DNA of 64,000 nucleotides from DTU064 sp045588245 (GTDB lineage: Bacteria > Bacillota > Clostridia > Oscillospirales > CAG-272). Both the position numbers and the translations under genes were made by a program. The stretch is taken from positions 17,542 to 81,541 of the forward strand of contig JAZNDW010000036.1 of assembly GCA_045588245.1 (NCBI GenBank). Direction: 5' to 3'. The notes beneath the pieces were generated by a model. That model was not told the origin of the DNA, made no database searches, and worked only from the letters and a program-made list of their open reading frames with translations. Positions 17,782-27,588 of the stretch are shown in pieces. Positions within the stretch are counted from its first letter, which is position 1. Every line of letters starts with the position of its first letter.

Positions 17782-18831
17782 TCAGTTGAAGAAATAAAGC
17801 GTTGCGACGACACGGTCGATCATAATGTCAGTATAGATCGAGCAATAACCGTTGTCAAAATCGCTGATATAGCTGGAGTTTATGTAAACATAGTAGCCAC
17901 GCGAATCATCATCAAGGTAATCGGTGCTAAAACCTGAGGATATGCTGCTGGAACGTTCGTAGTTAACGTAACCCACTTCGTTTACCGTAATGTCGTATGT
18001 TGAAGTATCAACGGAAACATAGTAACCGCCGTAAATATATGAATATTCCATAGCATAACTCGAAAGAGTAGAATAATATCTGTCAGCGTATTCGCTCTTC
18101 ATTGTGAATCTTTGACTATATGAAACGTCCGAAAGCTCATTGAAGGCGTTGAATGAGGGCGTTATTGTTTCGGTATATTCAAAATAATCGTACCAGTTAT
18201 CGACTGTGAGCTCAACAACGGTCATTTCATCAACGTCGTAAGCGGAGTTGGAAACCGATGCGTAGTAGCCATTTTCGTGATCGTAACCGTAAAGATATGT
18301 GTACCAACGTTCGTTATCACTGTCGTATCTGTAGTATACCTGATAAGGAACAGCATCTCCATCCGTGATATTGATCTCAAAATATGTGATCGGATCTTCA
18401 TAGTCTCTTACATTGCCAAGCGTCCATTCGTAAGACGTGCCGAAAATCTCACACGTTCCATCCTCTCTTACGGTGAACGCAATATTGGATTCGGTATCGT
18501 AATCGTAGTAAGTCCATGTGCCGGGGATAATGTCTGCCGTCCATGCGTATTTGTCGGAAGGATCCTCGGCAGTTTCCGTATCCATTATATCGCCACCGTC
18601 GTTGCGATCGGTATCACCGTCTTCTCCGTCGTCATCTTCTTCGGAGAATATATCTTCGATTTCTTTCATTACATCATCGTAATCTTCGTCTTCAAGAGCT
18701 TCTATAAGATCTTCATATTTTTCATAAAGATCGATCTTTTCCTGCTGTTTTTCAGTCAGCTCTGCTTCGCAGGAGCAAAGCGGAAGCACGCACATCGTGA
18801 GTGCCAAAAGTATAAGTACAGTTTTTTTCAT
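17782..18831 (-). CDS. Predicted lipoprotein of unknown function
   Basis: The 349-residue product starts with a lipoprotein signal peptide (hydrophobic core about 4-18, lipobox LCSC with lipid-bearing C21). An acidic helical region rich in Glu and Asp follows (about 24-75). The rest is a Tyr/Asp/Ser-rich beta-like domain with a segment resembling a lipocalin-type strand set (ADIIPGTWTYYDYDTE, then ITYFEINITDGD). I recognise no family. Its position between a terminator and yebC suggests its own transcription unit. It is probably exposed on the outer face of the membrane. Confidence 0.65.
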   Translation of the reverse strand: MKKTVLILLALTMCVLPLCSCEAELTEKQQEKIDLYEKYEDLIEALEDEDYDDVMKEIEDIFSEEDDDGEDGDTDRNDGGDIMDTETAEDPSDKYAWTADIIPGTWTYYDYDTESNIAFTVREDGTCEIFGTSYEWTLGNVRDYEDPITYFEINITDGDAVPYQVYYRYDSDNERWYTYLYGYDHENGYYASVSNSAYDVDEMTVVELTVDNWYDYFEYTETITPSFNAFNELSDVSYSQRFTMKSEYADRYYSTLSSYAMEYSYIYGGYYVSVDTSTYDITVNEVGYVNYERSSSISSGFSTDYLDDDSRGYYVYINSSYISDFDNGYCSIYTDIMIDRVVATLYFFN

Positions 18832-18862
18832 GTCAACACCTCTGTATAGTAGTTACAAATGG

Positions 18863-18889
18863 AAACGGCAGTCTTAAGGACTACCGTTT
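18863..18889 (-). terminator. Possible terminator after yebC
   Basis: The arms 18863-18873 and 18879-18889 form an 11-bp stem with one mismatch. The T-run on the minus strand is short, so this is tentative. Confidence 0.45.
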
Positions 18890-18895
18890 TAGGTT

Positions 18896-19669
18896 TTATT
18901 CTTCGTCCTGTTCCCAGTTGTGGTAAACGTTCTGCACGTCGTCGTTATCGTCAAGCATTTCAAGAAGCAGGTTCATGTTCTTGATCGCATCCTCATCGGT
19001 GAGAGTAACATAGCTCTGCGGAACCATATCCTTTTCTGCGGAAATGACGGGATAACCTGCGGCTTCAAGAGCTTCGCGGACGGCGCCCATATCGTTCGGC
19101 TCGGTGGAGATCTCGTAAACCTCGTCATCGTCAGCGTTAAAATCGGTCGCGCCGACGTCAAGTGCCGCCATCATGAGTTCTTCTTCGTCAACAGGTGTGG
19201 GCTTCGTGCCTCTCGGAGCCTTGGGATCGGGCTCGATCTCACGTGCAACGAGAACGACGCCGCGTTCGTCAAACATATAGCTTACGCAGCCGTTCGTACC
19301 CATGTTTCCGCCGTATTTGTCAAAGTAGTGACGCATTTCGCCGGCAGTACGGTTTCTGTTGTCCGTCGTCGTTTCAACGATAACGGCAACACCGGACGGG
19401 CCATAGCCCTCGTAAACAACCTCTTCGTAAACCGTGCCGTCGTTACCTGATGCTTTTTTGAGCGTACGCTCGATGTTATCGTTCGGAACGTTGTTTGCTT
19501 TCGCCTTTGAAATAAGGTCGCGGAGCTTGCTGTTGGATGCCGGATCCGCTCCGCCCTCGCGTACAGCGATGGCGATTTCCTTACCGATCTTTGTGAAAAT
19601 TTTGGCGCGCTGAGCGTCTGTTTTTTCCTTTTTGTGTTTTATGTTGTTCCATTTGCTATGGCCGGACAT
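18896..19669 (-). CDS. yebC: YebC/PmpR-family protein
   Basis: This 257-residue protein begins with the invariant MSGHSKWNNIKHKK and continues with the GKEIAIAVREGG segment of the family. Members bind DNA or, in recent work on other species, ribosomes during translation of difficult proline motifs. The length is close to the family norm of about 240-250. GGAGG precedes the ATG. The gene follows argS by 38 bases on the same strand, so co-transcription is possible. Confidence 0.95.
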   Translation of the reverse strand: MSGHSKWNNIKHKKEKTDAQRAKIFTKIGKEIAIAVREGGADPASNSKLRDLISKAKANNVPNDNIERTLKKASGNDGTVYEEVVYEGYGPSGVAVIVETTTDNRNRTAGEMRHYFDKYGGNMGTNGCVSYMFDERGVVLVAREIEPDPKAPRGTKPTPVDEEELMMAALDVGATDFNADDDEVYEISTEPNDMGAVREALEAAGYPVISAEKDMVPQSYVTLTDEDAIKNMNLLLEMLDDNDDVQNVYHNWEQDEE

Positions 19670-19707
19670 AAAAACCTCCGTTTGTTATAAATAAAATAAA
19701 TTACAGC

Positions 19708-21441
19708 TTATATGCGCTCGGTTTTCTTGATGCAGATCAGCTCAAGCGCGTTTCCGAGAACGGAATTGGCAGCTTCGCAAAGTCCGAGACGGAAAGATTT
19801 TACCGAATCATCTTCTGCCGACAGAATCGGGCAGTTATGATAGAAGCGGTTGAAGTCTCCGCAAACGTCAAGAATATATCTTGTAACGATCGACGGTTCA
19901 TATTCGCGGACGGCGGACTCAACAACTTCATAAAAACGCGAAAGCGTGATAAGCAAATCACGTTCCTCCTCGGCGGTAACAGCCCCTGCCGCAGATTTTA
20001 TGCCTTCTGCCGCAGCTTTATTCTTTATGCTGCAGGTTCTTGCATAGGTATACATTGCGTAAGGACCGGTATTGCCTTCAAAGTTAAGAGCGTCGTCCAT
20101 ATTGAAGTTGATGTCGCGTACGCGGTTGGATGACAGATAGTAAAATATGATCGCGCCGACGCCGACAGCTTCGGCTGTAGCCGCCTTTTCTTCGCCTGAC
20201 AGCGTAGGATTCTTAACGGAAACGATCTCCGCTACCTTTTCGATCGCGGTGCGGAACAGATCCTTCAGCAAAATGACGTTGCCCGTTCTCGTCGCAAGCT
20301 TTTCGCCGCCAATGCTGACGGTGCCGTACGGCACGTGTACGAGCTTATCGTACCAATCGTATCCCATAAGCTGTACGACGCGGAACCACTGTGCAAAGTG
20401 CAGGCTCTGGCCGGCAGAGGTAACGTAAATGCACTTTTCGAAATCGTATTCGCGTTTTCTGTAAACAGCGGCAGAAATATCACGAGTAGGATAAAGAGTT
20501 GATCCGTCGCGCTTCAAAATAAGGCATGGAGGCATATTGAACTCTGACAAGTCAACGATAGAAGCACCGTCGTCGATCTTCAAGAGATCCATCTGACGCA
20601 AGCGCTCGACCTGCTCGGGCATTTTATCAGTATAGAAGCTTTCGCCTGCGTAGCTGTCAAATTCGATACCGAGCTGATTATACGTTACGTTATATTCTTT
20701 GAAGCTGACGTCGATAAACCAACGCCAAAGCGCGAGGTTGTCCTCATCGCCTTCTTCAAGCTTATGAAATTCTGCACGTGCGGAGGATTCAAGGGAGGGA
20801 TCTTTCTCCGCTTCTGCGTGGAATTTAACGTAAAGAGCAACGAGCTCGTCGATACCGCCCGATTCGATCTTTTCGCGGTCACCCCAAAGACGGTATGCGA
20901 CTATCATCTTACCGAACTGTGTTCCCCAGTCGCCGAGATGATTGATACCGATGCAGTTATAGCCGCAGAATTCATGCAGCTTTTTAAGCGAGTGACCGAT
21001 AACGGTCGTGCCGAGATGACCGATATGGAAAGGCTTAGCAACGTTAGGGGACGAATAGTCGAGAACGACCGTTTTGCCCTCTCCGACGTTCGTGCGTCCG
21101 TAGTCAGCCCCGAGAGCATCGATTTTACAGTAAAGCTCGCCGGCAAGGTACTGTGCGCTGATCTTGAAATTGAGGTATCCGCCTGCAAGCGTCATGTCGG
21201 CAACGCCGTCAAGAAGCTTGTTTTCGGAGATGTGATTTGCGATAGATTCCGCAATTTTCGGAGGCGCTGAACGGAGCTCGCGACTGAAACGGAAGCAAGG
21301 CAGCGCAAGATCTCCCATCGTTTTGTCCGGAGGATACTCAAGATACGAAACTATATCCTCCGCCTTGACGGAACTGTTGGGATAGAGCGCCGCAATCGCG
21401 CTTGCCGCCGACGCGGCAATCTTATTTTTTATATAGAGCAT
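19708..21441 (-). CDS. argS: Arginyl-tRNA synthetase
   Basis: This 577-residue class I synthetase charges tRNA-Arg. The N-terminal Add-1 domain occupies about 1-110. The HIGH motif is H139-I-G-H142 (KPFHIGHLG), and the degenerate KMSKS region is GGEKLATRTGN near 382. A C-terminal DALR anticodon-binding domain ends in EDDSVKSFRLGLCEAANSVLGNALELICI. It lies 32 bases after the PRPP synthetase gene, in the same direction. Confidence 0.95.
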   Translation of the reverse strand: MLYIKNKIAASAASAIAALYPNSSVKAEDIVSYLEYPPDKTMGDLALPCFRFSRELRSAPPKIAESIANHISENKLLDGVADMTLAGGYLNFKISAQYLAGELYCKIDALGADYGRTNVGEGKTVVLDYSSPNVAKPFHIGHLGTTVIGHSLKKLHEFCGYNCIGINHLGDWGTQFGKMIVAYRLWGDREKIESGGIDELVALYVKFHAEAEKDPSLESSARAEFHKLEEGDEDNLALWRWFIDVSFKEYNVTYNQLGIEFDSYAGESFYTDKMPEQVERLRQMDLLKIDDGASIVDLSEFNMPPCLILKRDGSTLYPTRDISAAVYRKREYDFEKCIYVTSAGQSLHFAQWFRVVQLMGYDWYDKLVHVPYGTVSIGGEKLATRTGNVILLKDLFRTAIEKVAEIVSVKNPTLSGEEKAATAEAVGVGAIIFYYLSSNRVRDINFNMDDALNFEGNTGPYAMYTYARTCSIKNKAAAEGIKSAAGAVTAEEERDLLITLSRFYEVVESAVREYEPSIVTRYILDVCGDFNRFYHNCPILSAEDDSVKSFRLGLCEAANSVLGNALELICIKKTERI

Positions 21442-21473
21442 AGTTTGTCCTTATATACTAACTAAATATTGTA

Positions 21474-22634
21474 TCAGTTGTTACTATCTATCTTGATCTG
21501 CGAATTGTTGAGCCGAAACGCTTCGTTATGCTTTTCAACGATCGCGTTGATCTTTGCAACGGGATCAAGCAGTGCGCTCATCGTGTGGTCCTGGTTGAGC
21601 GTGTCAATAATCATCGCAACGTACTTGCAAAGATTGACCTCGGTATACCATTCGCGAGCTTTGAGCTCTTCTGTGCGGTAGATCAGGTTCGTTGTGAATA
21701 TTTGTGTGAAAGCGCCTTCCGCGTATGCGCGGTCAAACGCTTCAAGACCGTTGCAGAACAGTCCGAACGAGCAGAAAACGTAAACGTTGTTTGCGCCCTT
21801 TGCCTTAAGCTGCTTGCAGACGTCGATCATCGATTCGCCCGAGGAGATCATGTCCTCGCCAACGATAACGTCCATTTCGCGCAGATCGCGTCCGATGTAT
21901 TCGTGCGCTTCGATGGGGTTTCTTCCGTCAACAACGCGGGTGTAGTCACGGCGCTTATAGAACATACCGAGCTCAACACCGAGCATGGAGCTGTAATAAA
22001 TACAGCGGGACATCGCGCCCTCGTCGGGAGAAACGATCATGAGATCGTCTTTTGAAAGAGAAATATCAGGGAACTTATGCAAGAGTGCCTTGATCATCTG
22101 ATATGTGGGACGCACGTTTTCAAATCCGGAAAGCGGAATAGCGTTCTGTACGCGCGGGTCGTGTGCATCAAACGTGATGAGGTTGGATACGCCCATTTCG
22201 GCAAGCTCCTTGAGCATGAGTGCACAGTCAAGAGACTCACGTGAGGAACGCTTGTGCTGTCTGCCTTCGTAAAGCATGGGCATAATGACGTTGATACGGT
22301 GAGCTTTACCGCCGATGGCACCGATGATTCTCTTCAGATCCTGGAAATGATCGTCGGGGCTCATACGGTTATACTGACCGTACATTTTATACTGCACGCT
22401 GTAGTTGAAGCAGTCGACGATTATGTAAACGTCGTGTCCGCGGAGTGATTCCAAAATAAGGCCCTTGCCTTCGCCGGAGCCAAATCTCGGACAATCCGTT
22501 TTTACAAGGAACGTTTTTTCCTCACGTCCTTCGGGTGTGCGCCAGGATGAAAGATACTCTTCTACGGTTTTTGCGAACTCCTCACAGCCTTTCATGGCTA
22601 TAATGCTGAGTTCGCCGTTAATACATGCAAGCAT
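21474..22634 (-). CDS. prs: Ribose-phosphate pyrophosphokinase, long divergent form
   Basis: This enzyme makes PRPP from ribose 5-phosphate and ATP. The 386-residue protein has two phosphoribosyltransferase-type halves. Recognisable segments are GRQHKRSSRESLDC, TFDAHDPRVQNAI, IVSPDEGAMSRC and the PRPP-binding loop DVIVGEDMISSGESMID. The loop deviates from the usual VDDMIDTGGT form. The protein is also about 70 residues longer than standard Prs (near 315), with an altered N-terminus containing an EEKTFLVKTDCPRFGSGEGK segment. It belongs to a distinct clade often labelled PRPP synthetase in Clostridia. GGAGGG precedes ATG 22634. Confidence 0.85.
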   Translation of the reverse strand: MLACINGELSIIAMKGCEEFAKTVEEYLSSWRTPEGREEKTFLVKTDCPRFGSGEGKGLILESLRGHDVYIIVDCFNYSVQYKMYGQYNRMSPDDHFQDLKRIIGAIGGKAHRINVIMPMLYEGRQHKRSSRESLDCALMLKELAEMGVSNLITFDAHDPRVQNAIPLSGFENVRPTYQMIKALLHKFPDISLSKDDLMIVSPDEGAMSRCIYYSSMLGVELGMFYKRRDYTRVVDGRNPIEAHEYIGRDLREMDVIVGEDMISSGESMIDVCKQLKAKGANNVYVFCSFGLFCNGLEAFDRAYAEGAFTQIFTTNLIYRTEELKAREWYTEVNLCKYVAMIIDTLNQDHTMSALLDPVAKINAIVEKHNEAFRLNNSQIKIDSNN

Positions 22635-22702
22635 TATAAGTTCCCTCCAAATAATGTGTATGAATTATGTATTTTGAAATATAGCAACAAAATACATTGT
22701 AT

Positions 22703-22732
22703 ATTATAGCACAAAATCAGCTTCTATGAAAC
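22703..22732 (-). promoter_or_regulatory. Possible promoter of prs
   Basis: Read on the minus strand there is a perfect TATAAT (22708-22703). The only -35 candidate is a weak GTTTCA (22732-22727) at an 18-base spacing. Confidence 0.45.
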
Positions 22733-22790
22733 ACTTTATATAAAATTTTGTCTTTTTTTGTTCGAATTTATGTTTTATGTATAATAGTGA

Positions 22791-22819
22791 TTGCAGAACG
22801 GGATTTTTTTTGGTATACT
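22791..22819 (+). promoter_or_regulatory. Promoter of the 192-residue membrane protein gene
   Basis: TTGCAG (22791-22796) and TATACT (22814-22819) are 17 bases apart, with an extended -10 TGG. The gene starts 78 bases downstream. Confidence 0.65.
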
Positions 22820-22897
22820 ATTACATATAGACAACTTTGATTTTCCGGCAATACTGCCGCCACCGCAATACACGTATCAAAAAAGGATCATTATCTG

Positions 22898-23476
22898 ATG
22901 AAAAAGCATCTTCGTTTTTATATTATAAAGCTGTTTTTACTTGTCATAATCGCGCTCTGTGCAACGCTCGTTGCTTTTCTTTGCAAATCGATTATCGTGC
23001 CGTTTGAAAGCCTGATGTACCGCGTGCTCAGAAACGGCATTCCGATGCTCTTTTTCATGTACTTCATGTATACGGTCGAATCGCGCATCAAGGTGCCCGA
23101 AAACAAAGAAAAGCTCACGGGAAAATATTTTTTCTTGTTTTCCCTGCACGAGCTTTCCGTTTACGTTATATTTTTGATCCCGATGCATGTGCTGTACATC
23201 CGTGACAGTATGTTTATTTACGGCGACGGCTTTCTCTCGCTGTTTTATGAGCCTCACGCGCTCTTTTATCACATATTGCGCGGGCTGCCAACGATAGTGA
23301 ACACGCTCATTCCTGCCATTATTTTCGGCGGTGTTGCGTGTCTTGCACACTACAACAAGTCCAAGCGTCCGGCTCCAGTGCCGTCCGTTGACGAGCTTGC
23401 CGGAAATGGCGCTTACGATGACGACGACGGAGACGTCGACAATTCCAAAGCCGAGAGCTCCGACAGCGAAGAATAA
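22898..23476 (+). CDS. Small polytopic membrane protein, unknown function
   Basis: The 192-residue product has about four hydrophobic segments (about 8-30, 42-62, 76-100 and 128-152). A strongly acidic soluble tail follows (DDDDGDVDNSKAESSDSEE). I recognise no family. Its stop codon at 23476 abuts the convergent trmO stop, with no terminator between them. Confidence 0.65.
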   Translation: MKKHLRFYIIKLFLLVIIALCATLVAFLCKSIIVPFESLMYRVLRNGIPMLFFMYFMYTVESRIKVPENKEKLTGKYFFLFSLHELSVYVIFLIPMHVLYIRDSMFIYGDGFLSLFYEPHALFYHILRGLPTIVNTLIPAIIFGGVACLAHYNKSKRPAPVPSVDELAGNGAYDDDDGDVDNSKAESSDSEE

Positions 23477-24163
23477 CTACTGCTTTATAATCTCCGTAAC
23501 GGTGAGATTATCGCCGTTTACACGAAATTTTATCTCAAAGCCTGCATAAACGAAGCCGTATATCCTTTCGGCATCGTTCTGATACGACGGACGCGGATCG
23601 TCTGCGAGAATCGCGCAGACGGCGGCTCTGTGTTCAGGGGGTATCATCGCTTCACATTCATCGGGTACCGTTACGTTCAGCTTGTGGCCCTCCACCTCGT
23701 CGGCAAATCCGCCGACGGCGTCGGGATGCATATCCGACGCAGGCAGATACGGCTTCACATCGTATATCGGCGTGCCGTCTATCAGATCAGCGCCTTCAAC
23801 GATCAGTGTCGGTGCGTCGGGACTGTCGTAGTCAATGTCGACGAGCTTCACCGACGACAGCCCGATCGGGTTCGGTCTGTATGGCGAACGCGTTGCAAAT
23901 ACGCCGACGCGCTTATTTCCGCCAAGACGCGGCGGACGAACGGTGGGGCGCCAGCCTTCCCCGTTTTTCGGAGCGTCCGCAAGCTCCGAAAACTCCCAGA
24001 TAAGCCATATATGTGAATATCCGAGAAGTCCTCTGAACGCTTCTTCACGTCTGTACTGCGGCTCGAATACGATCCTGCCGTAAACGCCCGAAACACGTCC
24101 GCTTTGGCGAGGTACACCGAACTTCTGCGGAAAATCCGTTTTTATCGTTGCTATTTTTTTCAT
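23477..24163 (-). CDS. trmO: tRNA N6-threonylcarbamoyladenosine methyltransferase TrmO/TsaA family
   Basis: The 228-residue enzyme uses S-adenosylmethionine to methylate t6A37 in threonine tRNAs. Family hallmarks are the GRIVFEPQYR strand, FRGLLGYSHIWLIWEF and ATRSPYRPNPIGLSSVKL. The start is ATG 24163; the open frame runs further upstream but has no ribosome binding site there. The C-terminal region (about 165-228) is the usual extension with a PRPSYQNDAERIYGF segment. Confidence 0.92.
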   Translation of the reverse strand: MKKIATIKTDFPQKFGVPRQSGRVSGVYGRIVFEPQYRREEAFRGLLGYSHIWLIWEFSELADAPKNGEGWRPTVRPPRLGGNKRVGVFATRSPYRPNPIGLSSVKLVDIDYDSPDAPTLIVEGADLIDGTPIYDVKPYLPASDMHPDAVGGFADEVEGHKLNVTVPDECEAMIPPEHRAAVCAILADDPRPSYQNDAERIYGFVYAGFEIKFRVNGDNLTVTEIIKQ

Positions 24164-24246
24164 TACAGTATAACTTTCCTTTTGGTTGTTATCGTGATTA
24201 TTATAATACTTTACCCCAAATAAAATCAATAGTTTGGAGACGTGCC

Positions 24247-26424
24247 ATGAAAAAACACACAAAGATCCTCTTTTGCGTTTGCATCTTACTCATATTAACA
24301 GCGATAGCAACAGCGTCAATTTACGCTAAAGACCCAAACGCACCGCCGATGTCCGTCGTCGTCGGGCTTGACGACGGGTATGAATACGTAATAGAGCCGT
24401 ATGAATCGTGGGGAAGCTATTATTTTCTGCTTCCCGGTACCGTTGATCCGAAAAACATCACCGTTAAGTATACAGGCTCATATATGATCTGCAACGAAAA
24501 AGGCGACGTTGAGCTTTATTCCGGCGACACGGTCGTTTGCGACGGCAACAAGGGCACGATTTCTATTAAAGAATACGATTCGGACAAGAAAACATACAAC
24601 AAATACTCCGTAAACGTCATTTTCGGAAGCGATATCGGCTCCGTTTACATCACGCTTGACGGCGGCGACAAAGCTTTCAACAGAGTTAACACATCGAAAG
24701 AAAACGACGAAACGGGCGATATTACCGTTATAGACAAGGCAGGAAACGTCATTTACGACGGTGAAATGACCAGGCTTGCGGGTCATGGGCTTACGTCCTA
24801 TTCGACCGGTCCCTCATCACAAGTCAAAAACTCGCTCAATCTCAATATTGCGGAGAAGACCGAGCTGATCTACGGCGCGGGAGATGCAAAAAAATGGGTC
24901 CTTCTGACACCTCGCAGATACGCGGGTGACCGCGACACTACGGGACTTTCGCAGATCGCGGCTTTCCGCACGTACAGTGCCATTATCGGAAACAAGCGTG
25001 CTTCCATAGAAGGCGAATACATCGACCTTTACGTGAACGGCGAATACCGCGGACTCTATATCCTCACCGAACGAATGAACGATGGCGGTGCCATCGACGT
25101 TAAGGGGCTTGAAGATTACGTCACTCCGTCAGGAAATCTCAAAACTGTCCGTGATTACGAAAATAACGGACGCGATCCCGCACTCAACACGGGGCTTCAC
25201 AAATATACCTACGACGAGGGAGCGAAGCTCACCGACAAATCCATCGACATCACGGGCGGATACGTCCTTGAAGTTATGTGCGACAATTATGAGGGATGCG
25301 GCTTTGAAACAAAGCACGGACTTAACGTTGCGATAAAGAGCCCCGAATCCTGCACAAAGGAAATGGTCCGTTATATTGCCGCATACGTTCAGAATTTTGA
25401 AAATGCAATTTACTCGGAAACGGGCTACAACAGCGAAGGCAAGCACTATTCCGAATATGCCGACGTGAAAAGTCTTGCGGACACGGTTCTCGTTTATTCT
25501 TATTACATAAACTTTGAATATTTCCGCACGAGCACCTATATGTATAAGGATGCAGACGGCAAATCAAACGATCTGTTAACGTTTGGTCCTGCGTGGGATT
25601 TTGAAACGGGCGCGCAGTACCTGAAGAATGATAAGACCCTTTTCGGCACGACGAACGGATTTACGTATAACGTTCTTCAGCAGTATATCTGGTCTGAACA
25701 GTTGTGGCAGCACGGCGACTTTATGGAATATCTTTGCAAAGAGAACGAACGAATGAAAGCCGCACTGTCCGAATTGACGGGACTCAAAGAATCAACGACC
25801 GTAATTCCGCTGCAGTCAACCGTTGATACCGTTGCCGATTCGGCTGACATGAATCATATGCGTTGGGGCGGCGACAATTTCAACGATATGTTCGGCAGCT
25901 TCACAAAAGCCGTTGACACTCGATTCTCCCATTGGTACGATACGTTATGGAATCCCGATGAATATTTGCTTTACGTTTCGGTTAACGCAAAAGAAAACGA
26001 TGACAGCACGATCACTTTAACGGCAACAAGCCTCGGCGAAAACGACGGATATTACAAATGGTACCGTATTGATACCGATGAGCCCGAAAAGTCCTACATC
26101 TTTGCGACGAAAAAGGAATCTATCACCGTTGAAGCAGATGGGACCGTCTACTATTGCACCCTCTCGGGCGCGAATAACGCTTATTACGAATTTGCATCCG
26201 GCGACATCTTCAGCAGTGACACCATTACTATGAAAAGCGGTAACGTAGCGGCTGTTGCAGGCGTATACGTTGATCCGCCCGAAACGGAGCCGATAACCGA
26301 CACCGAACCGCCGACGAACACCACTGAAAACGGATGCGGAGGATCGCTTGGCTTTGCCGCCGTACCGATCATAATCATGCTCGCGTTTGCATCAGCTGTA
26401 ACGTTCAAAAAAGAAAATCAATAA
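24247..26424 (+). CDS. CotH kinase-family surface protein with C-terminal Cys/hydrophobic anchor
   Basis: This is a secreted protein of 725 residues with a signal peptide (about 1-27). A short Ig-like region precedes the CotH kinase domain at about 140-470. In that domain QVKNSLNLNI, YIDLYVNGEYRGLYILTERMN and FGPAWDFETGA match the substrate, lysine/acidic and metal positions of CotH. CotH proteins phosphorylate spore-coat or surface proteins. The C-terminus has a Thr/Pro/Glu linker, then GCGGSLGF, a membrane helix and a basic tail. This looks like a cell-surface sorting signal seen repeatedly in Clostridia. The start is ATG 24247, six bases after GGAGA; upstream in-frame codons lie in the trmO promoter region. 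It forms an operon with the next gene. Confidence 0.82.
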   Translation: MKKHTKILFCVCILLILTAIATASIYAKDPNAPPMSVVVGLDDGYEYVIEPYESWGSYYFLLPGTVDPKNITVKYTGSYMICNEKGDVELYSGDTVVCDGNKGTISIKEYDSDKKTYNKYSVNVIFGSDIGSVYITLDGGDKAFNRVNTSKENDETGDITVIDKAGNVIYDGEMTRLAGHGLTSYSTGPSSQVKNSLNLNIAEKTELIYGAGDAKKWVLLTPRRYAGDRDTTGLSQIAAFRTYSAIIGNKRASIEGEYIDLYVNGEYRGLYILTERMNDGGAIDVKGLEDYVTPSGNLKTVRDYENNGRDPALNTGLHKYTYDEGAKLTDKSIDITGGYVLEVMCDNYEGCGFETKHGLNVAIKSPESCTKEMVRYIAAYVQNFENAIYSETGYNSEGKHYSEYADVKSLADTVLVYSYYINFEYFRTSTYMYKDADGKSNDLLTFGPAWDFETGAQYLKNDKTLFGTTNGFTYNVLQQYIWSEQLWQHGDFMEYLCKENERMKAALSELTGLKESTTVIPLQSTVDTVADSADMNHMRWGGDNFNDMFGSFTKAVDTRFSHWYDTLWNPDEYLLYVSVNAKENDDSTITLTATSLGENDGYYKWYRIDTDEPEKSYIFATKKESITVEADGTVYYCTLSGANNAYYEFASGDIFSSDTITMKSGNVAAVAGVYVDPPETEPITDTEPPTNTTENGCGGSLGFAAVPIIIMLAFASAVTFKKENQ

Positions 26425-26446
26425 ATACTACACGGAGGCAACACAA

Positions 26447-27559
26447 ATGGAATATCGCACTATAAAAGACAAAAACGTTTCCCTTTTCGGTTTTGGCTGC
26501 ATGAGATTTTCTCGCAACCCGGACGGCACCATCGATCGTCCCAAAGCGTATGCCCTCATCGATCAGGCGTACGAAGCAGGCATCAATTATTTTGACACAG
26601 CTTACGTTTATCTTGAGGGAGAGAGCGAAAAGATCGTAGGCGAAGCTCTGAAAAAGTATCCTCGTGACAGCTATTACGTTGCAACAAAGCTGCCCTCCTG
26701 GGGCACCGACACCCCCGAGCGTGCTATTGAGATATTTGAAGAACAGCTCACGCGCCTCGGCATGGATTACGTTGACTACTATCTGCTCCACGCGATGAAT
26801 CGCGGATCTTTTAACAAGTTCGTCGAAAACGGTATCGTCGATTTCTGCAAAAAACTCAAAGAAGATGGCCGCATCAAGAATCTCGGTTTTTCGTTCCACG
26901 ACAATTACGAAGCTTTTGAGTACATACTCGGCTATACCGATTGGGATTTCTGCCAGGTGCAGTATAACTACATGGATCAGAACGATCAGGCAACCACAAA
27001 AGGTGTCGATCTCTGCCTGGAAAAAGGCATTCCCGTTATCATAATGGAGCCCATAAAGGGAGGTACGCTCGCAAACATTCCCGAAGACGCTATGGCGCCG
27101 CTCAAGGCGATCGCTCCCGACGCTTCGGCTTCGTCCTGGGCGCTTCGCTGGGTCGGCTCGCATCCCGCAGTAAAGGTCATCCTCAGCGGCATGAACGAAA
27201 AATGGCAGCTTGACGATAACCTCAATACGTTCAATGCTTTCAAGCCGCTCACGGAGGAAGAATATTCCGCCGTTGAAAGAACGCGTCGCATCATTCTTTC
27301 GCGCGTGAGAAACGGTTGCACAGGTTGCCGTTACTGTATGCCCTGCCCCGGCGGCGTTGATATACCGCGAATTTTCGGCATCTGGAACGAATATGCCAGA
27401 TACGGCAACGTCCGCACTGCGAAAGGTTACGGACGCGTGAAGCCCGAAGCCAAGGCTGACAACTGCCTTGAGTGCGGAGCCTGCATGGAAAAGTGCCCGC
27501 AGGGCTTTGACATTATTGCCGATCTCAAAGCCGCAAAGGCAGAACTCGAATCCGTGTAA
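26447..27559 (+). CDS. Aldo/keto reductase with C-terminal 4Fe-4S ferredoxin domain
   Basis: The 370-residue protein has an aldo/keto reductase barrel (about 1-280) with the GINYFDTAYVY strand (Asp and Tyr of the catalytic tetrad), ATKLP (Lys) and DYYLLHA (His). The C-terminus (about 280-365) has two cysteine clusters, GCTGCRYCMPCPGGVD and CLECGACMEKCPQG, that should bind iron-sulfur clusters. Such proteins are common in anaerobes, and their substrates are mostly unknown. The gene starts 22 bases after cotH with GGAGG and is followed by a terminator. Confidence 0.93.
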   Translation: MEYRTIKDKNVSLFGFGCMRFSRNPDGTIDRPKAYALIDQAYEAGINYFDTAYVYLEGESEKIVGEALKKYPRDSYYVATKLPSWGTDTPERAIEIFEEQLTRLGMDYVDYYLLHAMNRGSFNKFVENGIVDFCKKLKEDGRIKNLGFSFHDNYEAFEYILGYTDWDFCQVQYNYMDQNDQATTKGVDLCLEKGIPVIIMEPIKGGTLANIPEDAMAPLKAIAPDASASSWALRWVGSHPAVKVILSGMNEKWQLDDNLNTFNAFKPLTEEEYSAVERTRRIILSRVRNGCTGCRYCMPCPGGVDIPRIFGIWNEYARYGNVRTAKGYGRVKPEAKADNCLECGACMEKCPQGFDIIADLKAAKAELESV

Positions 27560-27588
27560 TATTAAAAGAATATACTTAACATCATAAT

